This document shows positions 25,944 to 36,773 of a stretch of 64,000 nt of DNA, piece after piece. Each line of letters begins with the position of its first letter. Position 1 is the first letter of the stretch. This DNA comes from Sistotremastrum niveocremeum HHB9708 (Eukaryota > Basidiomycota > Agaricomycetes > Sistotremastrales > Sistotremastraceae), in contig KV419432.1 of the NCBI GenBank assembly GCA_001630475.1, forward strand, positions 275,298-339,297, read 5' to 3'. The translations under genes were made by a program, and so were the position numbers. Under the pieces are notes generated by a model that was not told where the DNA came from, searched no databases, and saw nothing but the letters and a program-made list of their open reading frames with translations.

Positions 25944-28527
25944 ATGGCTGAGAATGCAGACGCTTTTCGCGGCGAGGCGGAAGCCATAACAGAAGAGCTC
26001 AGAGTACTTGAGAAGCGTGTCTCTAGACTCAATGCAAGACTGTCAAGTTTGTCGACCAACGCGGGAAGGTTTCTATCTCCCCACAGTGAAGCTCACCAAC
26101 ATGAACAACTAACAACGTTACCCTCTCCTCCTCCATCCTTGAGGTCCACCAGTTCATATCCTATCTATACTAGCGTAGTTAGTCCTGCGGATGAAACTTT
26201 CAATGAAAGGCAAGGATTTCTTCAGCCAATTTATTGTCTTACATTAACAAACCGATGATCACCTTCATGAATCCAGGCTAGAAGCTGGAATACATGAGGG
26301 TTCGACTCAAAAATCGCCTGGTACACTTGGCTTTAGCTCTCTACAAACTGCAGGAGGATTTACTCCACGCCCGGAGTCTTTGAGCTTGCCTGAAGACGAG
26401 ATGTTCCCACAGGACATAGGAATCGATAGCGAGATCCCCCGAAACTGGAGTGACCCTCAGTCCCTGTCCACAGATTATGGTTCCTTTGATGCGGCCGAAG
26501 ATGCGGCCTCTTCTCACCTGACGATGCCACCTTCTGAATTTGAGTTCGTACCTGATTCACAAGACGGGTATCGTATCATGTTGCTGAGTAGTTTGTGAGT
26601 GGTTCTTATCATCGAATCACAGTGATCATCTCACTTTGAATATGTATAGGAACCGCGAAAGTTGGGATTTATCTGCGATATCCGAACCTTCAGCGTCGAT
26701 TTATAGCCGCGACAGCGGAGATCCATCCCAATTCTTGGGCAGATCTGAGTCACTGAAAAGACTGGGCCCTGTTATAAGCAACATGCATGAACACTTCTCC
26801 ACGAACGACGATTTTCAGCGCTCGACAACCACTCGTCGGCATGGTCGGATTGAAGACCTCGTGAAAGCTGAAACGGCTTTTGTGGAAGAAGGTGGTTGCG
26901 ATAATCTGCTTGAAACACTCAAATTATGTCTACGGAACGCTGTCACCATTTCTCTTATTGAGTCTATTCAAACAAATCTCCAAGAACGGGAGAGGTTGAG
27001 AGAGATGCACAGGGAGGTGCTAGCATCTCTAAATAAGTTCAAGAACGACTTGGTTGAAATACCAACGCTGGTGGTATTTTTAAATGCCTTCTCTGCCGAC
27101 TGCTTCGAGGTTTACCCCGAATATGGCGCGTATGTTCCAGTGGCCTTGCGAGACTTGGCAGACAAGGTCGCACAATCACCTGAGCTCGACAGGCACTTTC
27201 AGGTACGTCGATTAAACCGAACGTCTGGAGGGAAGGGTTCCTGAGATAGCTTGTAGCGACAAGTGCGTCGGGGAAGCTCTTTATCTTTGATCGACGCGCA
27301 ACGCGTCGATCTCCTTCGGCCTCTTCAGCACATTTCAAAATATATTAAGCTTATCGATGGCGTGAAAGCAGACTCAGAAGACGTACTGGAAGCCTCAGAC
27401 AAGAATACTCTCAGTGTTCTCGCGTCTAAATTCCGGCAGATTTATGCCAAGACGTGGCTTTCATGTTGGCAGGGTTCTATGCTTCAGATTTCTGAGATCG
27501 GATTCAGTTGGAATAATCTCCTGACACTTCTACCAGAATGCAATGTCTCTGTTAATGAGTGCGAACGCCAGAGGTATGTCATCGCTCAACCGTGCCCAAA
27601 GAGCTATTAAGAATGATAAATAGAGCAATCTTTGGCATAATCGAAAACGAGATGGCATATATCAATGATTTAGAAGTGTTCCAGTCTGTCAGTACTAGTC
27701 TTCGGCTCCGCAAGTGAATACACTATTAAACCGATTCCAGGAATTTCTTCAAGAAATGAGCTCGCTGCAATTTCGGCCTTTGGATCCAGCGCAATATAGT
27801 GATCATCTGAACAACCTTATTTGGATTTATTCCCAGTTGTTGGATAGTCACCGCAAGCTCCTGACGGGTTTGCACTCGATACAACTTCAGGAAATGCCCG
27901 TGATTTCTACGCTCTGTGGGGAAGATCGAACTGGAATTGACCAAATCGATTGGGAAGCACTATACAAGCTCAGTCTTGCGCAGCTAGACCAAGCCGAAGC
28001 ATACTTCAGTGCCAGCATCCAGTCATCATTCTCCCTTCAGGCATTCATTGAGGTAAATAATCTTCCTTCCAATTTCATTGGCCCCGCTCACGCTCATGTG
28101 ATAACAGCACTGCCTGTTGAAGCCTAAAGTAGCACGCCGTGGACTCCATTGGTTCCTTCGGGGACATCGGAGATATTTGGATTCTTTAACCAGATATCTT
28201 CATACCATCATCCAGCATACGAGCCCACAAAATCCTGATATGACCATACTGTCTCGTATTGTCGACCAAATTGCGCGCGCGAATATGCAAGTAACAGACA
28301 CGAACATCAGTCCCAGTCGCTCTCCGTCGAACGAGCTCAGCTCTTTGCTTGGACCTTCGAGCCCGACGCGTTCAATTGGTTCGAGAGCCCCGAGGTTATC
28401 AACGGTAAGCGAGACGGGAGTGGAAGGAGATGTAACAGCGCGCCCTAGATCTTCCTCGTATTCCTCGAGAATTCGAAGTTTCCTCCCCAGCCGTAAAACG
28501 TCCCATTCGCGTACTCATAGCCATTGA
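25944..28527 (+). CDS. Dbl-homology (RhoGEF-like) protein with two DH-like regions
   Basis: Probable guanine nucleotide exchange factor for a Rho-type GTPase. The N-terminal Met at 25944 opens a short coiled segment (EEL RVLEKRVSRLNARL) and a Ser/Pro-rich region. A first helical block runs from RIEDLVKAETAFVEE through LNKFKNDL, CFEVYPEYGAYV and LLRPLQHISKYIKLIDGV, like a DH core. A second block begins RQRAIFGIIENEMAYINDLE, the usual DH opening. It continues through HRKLLTGLHSIQ and FIEHCLLKP and ends RYLHTIIQHTSPQNPDMTIL, the usual last DH helix. A Ser-rich tail ends in THSH at 28527. No PH domain follows. One intron at 26210-26276 starts GCAAGG, a GC-AG intron that keeps frame. All other junctions I tested are GT-AG and in frame. 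The role is inferred from fold resemblance only. Confidence 0.72.
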
Positions 28528-29673
28528 GCTCCTGAGAGCGGATGTGGTGCATAACGTCGGACGGATCTGTATACTAGGTATTGATCATCAAGTGCTCACT
28601 ATTATTCTTGTGGTAATTTGCAGCTTTCGGGGATAGGGTCTTTCTGGTCTTGATGAGAATTGTTGTACGGATTCAGTGTAAAAGGATAATACAAGAGAGA
28701 GATTAATCCCATAACGTAACGTGGAAGCGCTCGCGATCAGTTCGACCTTGTCGACTTGTCGCAGCACGATATCGGCGGCAGAAACCCAGAGGGGTAGTCG
28801 TCGAAGAGGAGCGCGAAATGGTGGTCCGTGGTTCCGTGATATCATCGATATATGGGGAGATATAAACTGATAGATGCGTTTGAAAGATTCCAACGTACCT
28901 TATCATCGGCTGTCACTGCCTGTCAGTGCTTCCTCGAGTGACCCTGCCACACATTATCAGTATGACAATCCGCATCTTCCACTCCCGAGCCATCCCGAGA
29001 ACACTTGTAAATATCACAGAGCGAACATCTCACAACTGATTGCTTCTTGCGTTGGCAATGGATTGAGGGGTTGGAGCTTGGAGGACAGCGATGAAACGCG
29101 TATAGTGGGGACGAAATAATGTCCATAGCCTTGTTGTGCACACGAGAAGCGTCGTTGAGGGATCAAAGCAACACAGACTGAGACTATGTGAACGTTACAA
29201 CGTTGAGCCCCGGTGGTCGTGAGCCTGCAGCTGAGTAACAGCTGGTGGGCAAGCTTGAAAGCAAGGATTAGGCGCCAAAATTGCCGGAGAAATTGGCACC
29301 CACGTACATCCACACTCAGGACCCTCATCAATTACTGAGCCAACGTATTCCGGTCTTGCCACGTCGAAATTGATGTCTTTGAATATTTGAGGTACGAAAA
29401 GGAAACAGAAAGCGATTGGTTGGAACGATGACTGATTGAGCGAGAAGAAAGAGGAATATCATTTATGAAAGAATAAACGAAATCTATAGAGAAGATTGGT
29501 ATTTTTTTCAACTTCAACTTCCTAGATAATCTGCGAATGCAGGTAGACTCAGTTCTGATAATTTGCGAACAGCGATTGCGATGGAAAACAGGTCTCATAC
29601 GATGAACAGCAGGGGCGAGAGACGACAAAGCAAGTTGGACGACGGCGGAGGTAAGAAGAGCTTGGAGTCTAAC
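28528..29673. other. Intergenic, no gene recognised
   Basis: About 1.1 kb between convergent gene ends (the DH gene on plus and P450 copy C on minus). Short open frames occur on both strands without motifs. No RNA gene or repeat was noticed. Confidence 0.4.
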
Positions 29674-31802
29674 TTAGTCAGATTCCTGGCCCTTGTCGCT
29701 GGATACAATATCCACAGGTTTCTGCGAAGGCAAATAAGCCACCGCGGGGTCTTCACCGACAGCAAGGATGAGTTGTTCCGCTCTGGTGGAACGCGGCTTG
29801 ATGGAGCATTTGAAGGGCTTAGGATGACTGCGACAACGAAAAACATGAGCGAATGAACGGGGCATCAAGAATTCAATTGACTGACCTAATGGTTCCATTT
29901 GTATACTCAAATGTGGGCTCGGCACCGGAGACAGGCGCGATATTGTAAACCGAAAGCGTCATGGCGGTAGAAATCCAAAGCGAGAGATCGGCCAAATTCT
30001 GGCCGGGACAAACCCTGTCGATCAAAGATAAGCATGCGGAGATAAAAACCTCGAAATGGCTAGACTGACCTTCGTCCAAATCCGAAAGCGATTCCTCGAG
30101 GATCCGGTTGAATATCAGCTTCGGTCTCGCAATCACCGCCTTGTGCCTTGGTCAAGAACCTCTCGGGACGGAACTCGTTGGCATTGGGATAGATAGACTC
30201 ATCGCGCGTCATACCCCTATCGATCGAAGTCAGAACAATGCATAACTTCGGAGAGTAAAATGCACTGACCAAATGTTGGAGATGACAATAGTGCCCTTCG
30301 GGACTCTCCACCCACGGTATTCATCTTCTTCCGTGAGTCTGTGAGGGACACCGGTAGGAGTAACGGGAGCCCAGCGGAGAATTTCTTTCACGAGAGCTTC
30401 GACGTATGGGAGCTTGCCGTCGAGACGATCCTGGAAACTAGGGAGCCTTTCACCGCAGAGAACCGAGTCGAGTTCGGCCTGAGCACACTTTTGGACACGA
30501 GGATTGAGGGTCATGGCGAGGAACAAAGTATAGATGGCAGAAACAGTGGTATCCGCACCGCCTGAGTAGAGAGATGCAGCGGCCCATTTGATAGTGTGGT
30601 TTTCTTCCGCGGTAATGGAGGATCCTTTGTCTTCTAACAACTCGCGAGTGAAAGAAGGATGGGCGGTACCAGCAGCCATCTGAGCCTTGACCATGGCGTA
30701 TGGCTTCTCGGCCATTTCCTCCAGAGTGGCACGCCATTTCAGAGCCGTGCGACGGAAACCAGCCAATGGGAACCAAGTCGGAATGTGTTTCACTGGTGCA
30801 TTGTGAGCATACATCCCAAGGACTCTATAATAGGGAACGTACATGAGGGCATCAAGTCAACAAGCCAGGCACCCGGCTCCGTCGATGCGGAAAACTGCTC
30901 AGTGGCGATATCGGCCAACTTGACGAAGGGATCGTCGTGCGCAGCCAAAGTATACCCGTCTGCATGATGCAATCGATCAGTGGATAAGGAGGGATGGACG
31001 ATAAGAGGACAATGCATACGAGACATCAATAGAATAATAGCGCCTGCGGTCCATCTGATGCGCTCGGCGACGGTACCGGTTTCGGTCTCGTTCCTGCCGG
31101 AATGCGAGTCGTCCAGTATCTTGCGGAGGAAGCGTTTGGTTTCTTGTTCTTCCAGTGCCCAGAATTGATTGGAGTTACGAGCTCCAATGAGACGGTGAAG
31201 ATACTTGCGCATGTTACGGAAACGAGCGTTGTACGGAGTGAGGACGAGGGTGTTAGACCATCCGACGCTGAGATAGTTGAGTCAGTTTGCTTGAACGCGA
31301 AAGAGAATGGGAGAAAAAAAGATGAACAGGCGAGTGGTGGGATGGGTCTATGCCTTCCGCGGGCGACACTCGGGAGTAGAAAAATCCAGGGAACGAAGTT
31401 ACAGAGATAGAAGACTTACAGATCACCGCCCATCGCTAAATAAGGTCTGTCCGAATAAATTGAGGATTTTTTCTCTAACAAGTCGACGGCCGCCTCTCGA
31501 GAGTTGAGAATGAAGATGGGTTGACCGAGTGCGGAAACATGAACAACATCGCCTACGCCACCTCAGTATCAAGTTGGAAGGGATTATCTATACTGCCACT
31601 GACCGTACTGTTTCCCCCATCGTGCATATGTCAACCACTCCTGTGTTTTCGGGAGATCGAGGGCGTTGCCAAGGAGTGGCACCGGCTTAGGACCAGGAGG
31701 AAGTGGCCGAGGGTCGACTTTAAGAGTTTGGATGATCTTATATACAAGGAAGAAACCCAAGAGGACCAAGGGGGTTAGGGGAACTGAGTCAAGGAGTGAC
31801 AT
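29674..31802 (-). CDS. Cytochrome P450 monooxygenase (copy C)
   Basis: P450 closely related to copy A but on the opposite strand. The start at 31802 gives MSLLDSVPLTPLVLLGFFLV, an N-terminal anchor, then LPPGPKPVPLLGN. Later exons give GDVVHVSALGQPIFILNS, SIYSDRPYLAMGGDL, LTPYNARFRNMRKYLHRLIG, GGADTTVSAIYT in the I helix, KEILRWAPVTPTG (ExxR), FRPERFLTKAQGGDC and the heme loop FGFGRRVCPGQN. The stop is at 29674. All splice junctions I followed are GT-AG and keep frame, so the gene seems intact. Shared blocks with copy A (for example LTKxxGGDC and the HPKPF tail) point to local duplication and inversion. The substrate is unknown. Confidence 0.92.
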
Positions 31803-33083
31803 GGTAGTTGGAGAGAGGCGAGATACAAGTCGGAAGAGGGGATTATAGGGAAAAGAGGACCGATCGCAACCGTTATATAGGTCACGACCTTCCGTTTTCA
31901 GGGCTCGAAAGAAGCTGCCAGACTTCTGAACAAACAAACACTTAATTCTCCATATGAGGTAAACTCTTGACAAGCGCCGCTGGACTCCTCTGCTGAGTTG
32001 AAATTGCATTTATTAGGCAGCCGATCATTGGGCGTCAATCTTTTCTACAGTTGGTTATGGCTGACAATACACTCATGAGGCTGCTTTCACGCAAGACGAA
32101 CAGCCAGATTGAGCAAAGAAAAGTAAGGGTAGAGAGACGGTGGGAAAAGGGTCCTCCGCCAGTGATTGCCGAATTACACGTACAGCTTGACGTCGCTTTT
32201 CCCGTTCCGTGCAACTCGTTTCATGGCCACGTTCTCCGCTTTTCGCAGATTGCAATCTGGCTCCACTCAGGCTATTGCTGGGCTTCTCCCCATGAAGACC
32301 CCGCATAGCAACGATACCTCGTCCTCGTGAATGCGAAAACGAACGAGAAGAGCTTCCATGGTCATATAGCGTTCATCCTTGAATTCTAACTTTCATTCCA
32401 GACGTTCGAAAGAGAGGAAGGCTCGTCCCATGCTTGCGGGTTTTGATAGATGAGATTTTTCATTTCAGCGGCGGCGTTGTCCGGATTCAAACACTTTTCG
32501 CAGTGCCTGAGAGCTCTGCAGCGGCTTTTAGAGTAACTCCACGATGAGTCTGCCAGATAGGAGGAGAACGGATGCAAGCACAGGGCTCTGAGAGTTTCTC
32601 CTGGCGATTGCGTTCAGATTCGGCGGGGAGAATTGTCGTATGTTTGAAAGTTGAAACGGCCTCCGTCCTACGTTCTGGAGCTCCACTAAATTAGGGCGCC
32701 GCCTCGATCCCGAACGCGGTCATTCATAACATTCGAATAGGTTTTACCTTCACGGAGTACGAGCGTTCTTCGGAGTCTTGCCTCTTGTGGCTTCTTCAAC
32801 TGCTATGCGCGAGTCAAATGCGTCGATATCGACTGGAGGGACAGATTGGTCTCAAAGTCTCTGAGATCTTCGTCTTTCTGTGCCTTGCAAATCTGTCAAT
32901 GGGGCGACAGTCGTGTCATTATGCGTAAATGTCGTCGCCAATCGCCATCAGGATCTGGGGTTTTCGGCTAAGCGGATCTAAATCAGGTCCAGTCTCCTCC
33001 GTCGGAACGGCAAATCAACGGAAGCGAGCCTCCGGCCGATCGTGCCGACGTTAAAGCTTATTCCGCCCACGCTGGTCAACAGG
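31803..33083. other. Intergenic, including left copy of LINE target duplication
   Basis: Promoter side of P450 copy C followed by sequence with no supported gene. A minus-strand open frame at 32386-32577 has no recognisable domain. The right edge carries ACGCTGGTCAACAGG (33069-33083), repeated exactly after the retroelement. Confidence 0.45.
33069..33083 (+). repeat. LINE target-site duplication, left copy
   Basis: ACGCTGGTCAACAGG, identical to 36759-36773. Direct 15-bp repeats are typical of target-primed reverse transcription. Confidence 0.9.
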
Positions 33084-36000
33084 TTGCTTGGACTGAAGAG
33101 GCAGGTTTAACCCTGATGAACCAACGAGACGATCACACGTACCACTCCCATAGCGGATTGTATATATCTACGATCGATCTCACGTATGTCAATACGCTAG
33201 CCAGAGAACAAAAGACAGTGGGGGATTGGCATGTAGATCCAAGATGGCGATGCGCATCAGACCACATGGCCATCACATGGAAAATTAACTGCCGCAGAAC
33301 AGTAACCGAAGACGTCGGCGAAAGTGCATGGAACTTCAAGGATTCAGACGGAATCGAGTGGAGACTGAGCCTAAGAGACGAGCTAGACAAGCAAGAAGAG
33401 GTGTTTGCTGTGCTTAAAGAAACTCGGGAAACCGAAGTAATTGAGCGGGCAGCAAAGGCCATCGATCAAGCTCTACGCGCTGCTACGGAAGACACGATTC
33501 CACAGCGCAAGTTTAGTCCCAAAGCCAGAGCATGGTGGAATCCAGACGTGAATGAGGCGCATATGAGACTGGTAACCCAGATCAACGAAGCTTTCGAATG
33601 GCGGAAATTCTTTGGAGTCAACAACGAAGTCATGGAAAAAATTATAAAAAGATCAAAGAACTACTTCCGGAGGTTGGTCAGGAAGGCAAAACGACTCTTC
33701 TATGACCAGACAACCGAGAATGCGGTCACGGATGACATATGGAACATGAGAAAATGGGGACTTGGAGAACGGACGTACCAGTCACCGCCGCTTCACAGAC
33801 CAAATGGAGAAATGGCAATATCACACACAGAGAAGTGTGATACGCTTAGGGAGGTCCTTTTCAAAGCACCTCCAGAATTACCAAACACTGACGAGGCGGA
33901 TCTCGTCAACCCAGTCGTAGAGGAAATTAGCTGTCCTGAGGTCACAAGAGACGAGATCCGTTTTGCTCTTTTTGCACAGGCACCTAAAAAATCTCCCGGT
34001 CCAAACCAGATTCCATTCCGAGCCTTAAGATGGGCATGGGAAGTCGCAGAGACAGAGATTGTAGCAATCTTAACTGCTTGCTGCAATGTGGGATACCACC
34101 CAAGGATATGGAGAGAAGCGGTAGCAGTCGCGCTACAAAAACCTCTCAAACCGGACTACTCGATGCCCCGAGCATACCGCCTGATCCAACTCCTAGATTG
34201 CTTAGGAAAGACACTCGAAAAGATCCAAGCAAGACGGATTACCTTTCTTGTAGCGAGACATGGCCTGGTCCCAACCACCCAGTTTGGAGCCCGACCAAGC
34301 TCATCGACCACAGACGCTATGCTCACACTTGTCAACGACATCGAGGAAGCACGCAGTCACGGATGGGTCACTTCTGTACTCACATTTGACATCACAGGAT
34401 TCTTCGACAACGTAAACCACAACAGGCTGCTCGTGATAATGCGGGAAAGGCGATTCCCTCTGGACATCATCAATTGGACAGCCACATTCCTCAGCGACAG
34501 GAGAGCATCGATCTGCCTAGATGGTATCCGAGATGAAACAAAAGCGGTCGACAACGGCATACCCCAAGGATCGCCTATATCGCCAATCCTGTCGGCCATA
34601 TACTCAGCGAGTCTCTTGGAAGAAATACAAACCAATGCCGACCACGAACAAAAGGAAAACCACACAGATAGATCGCGATCATCAGGTGGACTATACGTCG
34701 ATGATGGACTGTTACGCACCGCGTCAAAATCGCTGTACCAAAACACAGAGAGCCTGCAACAGATCTACAACAACATCGTCGAACCATGGTTGGCCAGCGC
34801 AGGACTATCAGCAGATAAGGGGAAGTTTGGATACATACACTTCACCTGGAGACGGATAGACAAAGATGCAAAACCGAACATCACGGTCTGTGCATCCGGG
34901 ACAGAGGTCGAAGTCGAAGCAAAGGATGTGATGAAATGGCTTGGAGTGTACTTCGACTCCAAGCTGCTCTTCAACCGTCACGTTAAAGAGGCAACAAAGA
35001 AGGCCGAAAAGGTTGTCAATGGGCTCAAGATTCTTGCGAACACGGTCCGGGGGCTCTCTCAAAAACACCTACGACACCTATACATCTCATGCGTACTACC
35101 AGTCATGACATACGCAAGCGAGATCTGGTGGTCGGGAAAGAAGCTACACTCGAAACAACTAGAAAGCGTCCAAAACAGAGCACTCCGACACATCTGTGCT
35201 GCTTTCCGCACCACACCGACGAAAGCCCTCGAGTGCGAGGCATCCATCCCCCCTATTCGACTCCATCTAGATCTCCTCAGCAAAAAGGCTGGGCTCCGAC
35301 TATTGAAAATGTCAGGACGAAGCCCACTGGTTATCCGCCTCCCAGAACTGTGGAGGGGGGACCCACGACCAGAGCTCACACTTGAGACACCACCCCCTGC
35401 TCGGAAGCTGAATAGAAAAGCAAAGAGAGCAAAAACAAGGTTGACAAAACTTTGTGACATGGTAGAGATGCCAGCGGAACGAATGGACCCATTCGTCGCT
35501 GCACCATGGGAGTGGTCGAAAGACCCACGAGCACGCACGACAACTACCATGAGCAAAAAAGAAGCTCTTCAGGCACATCGGATCAAACTGGCGTTAATTG
35601 AGTACAACCCTAATCATATATTGGTCTACACTGACGGATCAATGATAGAAAAGGACGAACGCAGACAAACCGGTGCCGGGCTAGTGATTTATCACAAAGG
35701 CTCAGTCATCGATGAGATGACTTTCCCTATGGGAGAGAAAGCGGAGGTATACGACGCTGAGATGCTGGCAATCGATGTCGGAGCTCAACGAGCTTTACAA
35801 CGAGCTAAGCAAATTTCTCAACATTGGAATCTACAGATTACCGACGTACACATATTCTCAGACAACAGCGCAGCGGTATCATCTATCTACGATCCAGAAT
35901 GCCACCCCGCACAACTCCACTCTCGACAATTCATTGACTCGTTGAAAGAATACGACCGAATGGGGATAAAGCTGGAAGTCGGATGGATACCGAGCCACAA

Positions 36001-36758
36001 GGGGATTGAGGGGAACGAGAAGGCAGACGAACTGGCAAAACAGGCAGCGGAACGAGAACCCGAAATCGAGAGATGGCCGACATACGCATACCTGCAAAGG
36101 ACGGCGAAAGAGGAGGTGTTCACGAGATGGAAAGAACAATGGGGAGAAGATCAAATGACGAGACGATACGCAGCAGCAAACACACAAGCACCAACTCGAA
36201 AGACAAAGGAACACTTCCGAAACCTTCCACGAGAGCTTTACGGACGAGTCACACAGTGCAGGACGGGACACGCATTCATTGGAGAATACTACGCGAAGTT
36301 CGTACCGTCGGAATCCAAAGAATGCCCATGTGGACACCCTCATCAGACACGAGCACACATCCTCCAGAACTGCACACGACACGACGAATATCGGAGAACC
36401 CTCACAGACTTCGATCCGGAAATATCGATAACACGACTACTGAACGAAGAGAAAGGAATGGCCGCCCTTGCAGAGTTCATGCGACTCACCGGAGCCTACA
36501 CAAAAACGGGAGAGCTCACTGGGCCCACCCTCGTCAACTTATAATTCATTATTCCACAACCAAAAGCCACATCACAACTTCCCATTCCAAAACACACACA
36601 CGAAACATTACTTTCCAATTCCCCAATCCATCGATACATTTAAATTAGAACTGTATAATTCTAGATTACACTCCCAGGACCGGTCTCACGACCGGGCCCC
36701 CGCTACTTAGCACTCGTTTGCTTAACGCGGGTTATAAATACAAACAACAACAACAACA
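33084..36758 (+). mobile_element. 5'-truncated LINE (non-LTR) retrotransposon
   Basis: About 3.7 kb. An identical 15-bp sequence, ACGCTGGTCAACAGG, sits on both sides (33069-33083 and 36759-36773), which I take as the target-site duplication. The 3' end is a short CAA-type tandem repeat (near 36742-36758) instead of poly(A), as in several fungal LINEs. Internal coding covers the end of an endonuclease domain, reverse transcriptase, RNase H and a zinc motif. The 5' part (any ORF1 and most of the endonuclease) is missing, as expected for incomplete target-primed reverse transcription. RNase H in the ORF suggests the Tad/I-like group. The perfect duplication and open frame imply a recent insertion. 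Confidence 0.92.
33116..36544 (+). CDS. LINE ORF2 fragment: endonuclease end, RT, RNase H
   Basis: An open frame of 1142 codons, truncated at the N terminus relative to full LINE ORF2. Residues 1-60 contain the last part of an APE-type endonuclease (STIDLTYV and SDHMAITWKI, with the SDH motif). RT spans about residues 290-560, with QAPKKSPGPNQIPF, FDITGFFDNVNHNRLL, GIPQGSPISPILS and the catalytic YVDD in GGLYVDDGLL. RNase H spans about 835-990: VYTDGSMI, a Glu in EVYDAEMLA, an Asp in IFSDNSAAV and ADELAKQAA, the expected acidic set. A C-terminal CPCGHPHQTRAHILQNC looks like a zinc motif. The listed ATG is only the first Met of the surviving frame; the native start is lost. The enzyme core looks intact although the element cannot be autonomous as it stands. 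Confidence 0.92.
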   Translation: MNQRDDHTYHSHSGLYISTIDLTYVNTLAREQKTVGDWHVDPRWRCASDHMAITWKINCRRTVTEDVGESAWNFKDSDGIEWRLSLRDELDKQEEVFAVLKETRETEVIERAAKAIDQALRAATEDTIPQRKFSPKARAWWNPDVNEAHMRLVTQINEAFEWRKFFGVNNEVMEKIIKRSKNYFRRLVRKAKRLFYDQTTENAVTDDIWNMRKWGLGERTYQSPPLHRPNGEMAISHTEKCDTLREVLFKAPPELPNTDEADLVNPVVEEISCPEVTRDEIRFALFAQAPKKSPGPNQIPFRALRWAWEVAETEIVAILTACCNVGYHPRIWREAVAVALQKPLKPDYSMPRAYRLIQLLDCLGKTLEKIQARRITFLVARHGLVPTTQFGARPSSSTTDAMLTLVNDIEEARSHGWVTSVLTFDITGFFDNVNHNRLLVIMRERRFPLDIINWTATFLSDRRASICLDGIRDETKAVDNGIPQGSPISPILSAIYSASLLEEIQTNADHEQKENHTDRSRSSGGLYVDDGLLRTASKSLYQNTESLQQIYNNIVEPWLASAGLSADKGKFGYIHFTWRRIDKDAKPNITVCASGTEVEVEAKDVMKWLGVYFDSKLLFNRHVKEATKKAEKVVNGLKILANTVRGLSQKHLRHLYISCVLPVMTYASEIWWSGKKLHSKQLESVQNRALRHICAAFRTTPTKALECEASIPPIRLHLDLLSKKAGLRLLKMSGRSPLVIRLPELWRGDPRPELTLETPPPARKLNRKAKRAKTRLTKLCDMVEMPAERMDPFVAAPWEWSKDPRARTTTTMSKKEALQAHRIKLALIEYNPNHILVYTDGSMIEKDERRQTGAGLVIYHKGSVIDEMTFPMGEKAEVYDAEMLAIDVGAQRALQRAKQISQHWNLQITDVHIFSDNSAAVSSIYDPECHPAQLHSRQFIDSLKEYDRMGIKLEVGWIPSHKGIEGNEKADELAKQAAEREPEIERWPTYAYLQRTAKEEVFTRWKEQWGEDQMTRRYAAANTQAPTRKTKEHFRNLPRELYGRVTQCRTGHAFIGEYYAKFVPSESKECPCGHPHQTRAHILQNCTRHDEYRRTLTDFDPEISITRLLNEEKGMAALAEFMRLTGAYTKTGELTGPTLVNL

Positions 36759-36773
36759 ACGCTGGTCAACAGG
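36759..36773 (+). repeat. LINE target-site duplication, right copy
   Basis: ACGCTGGTCAACAGG, identical to 33069-33083, directly after the CAA-repeat tail of the retroelement. Confidence 0.9.

Noticed and set aside
33793-36382. Several antisense open frames of over 100 codons inside the retroelement
   Set aside because: They mirror the codon bias of the intact LINE frame and show no motifs.
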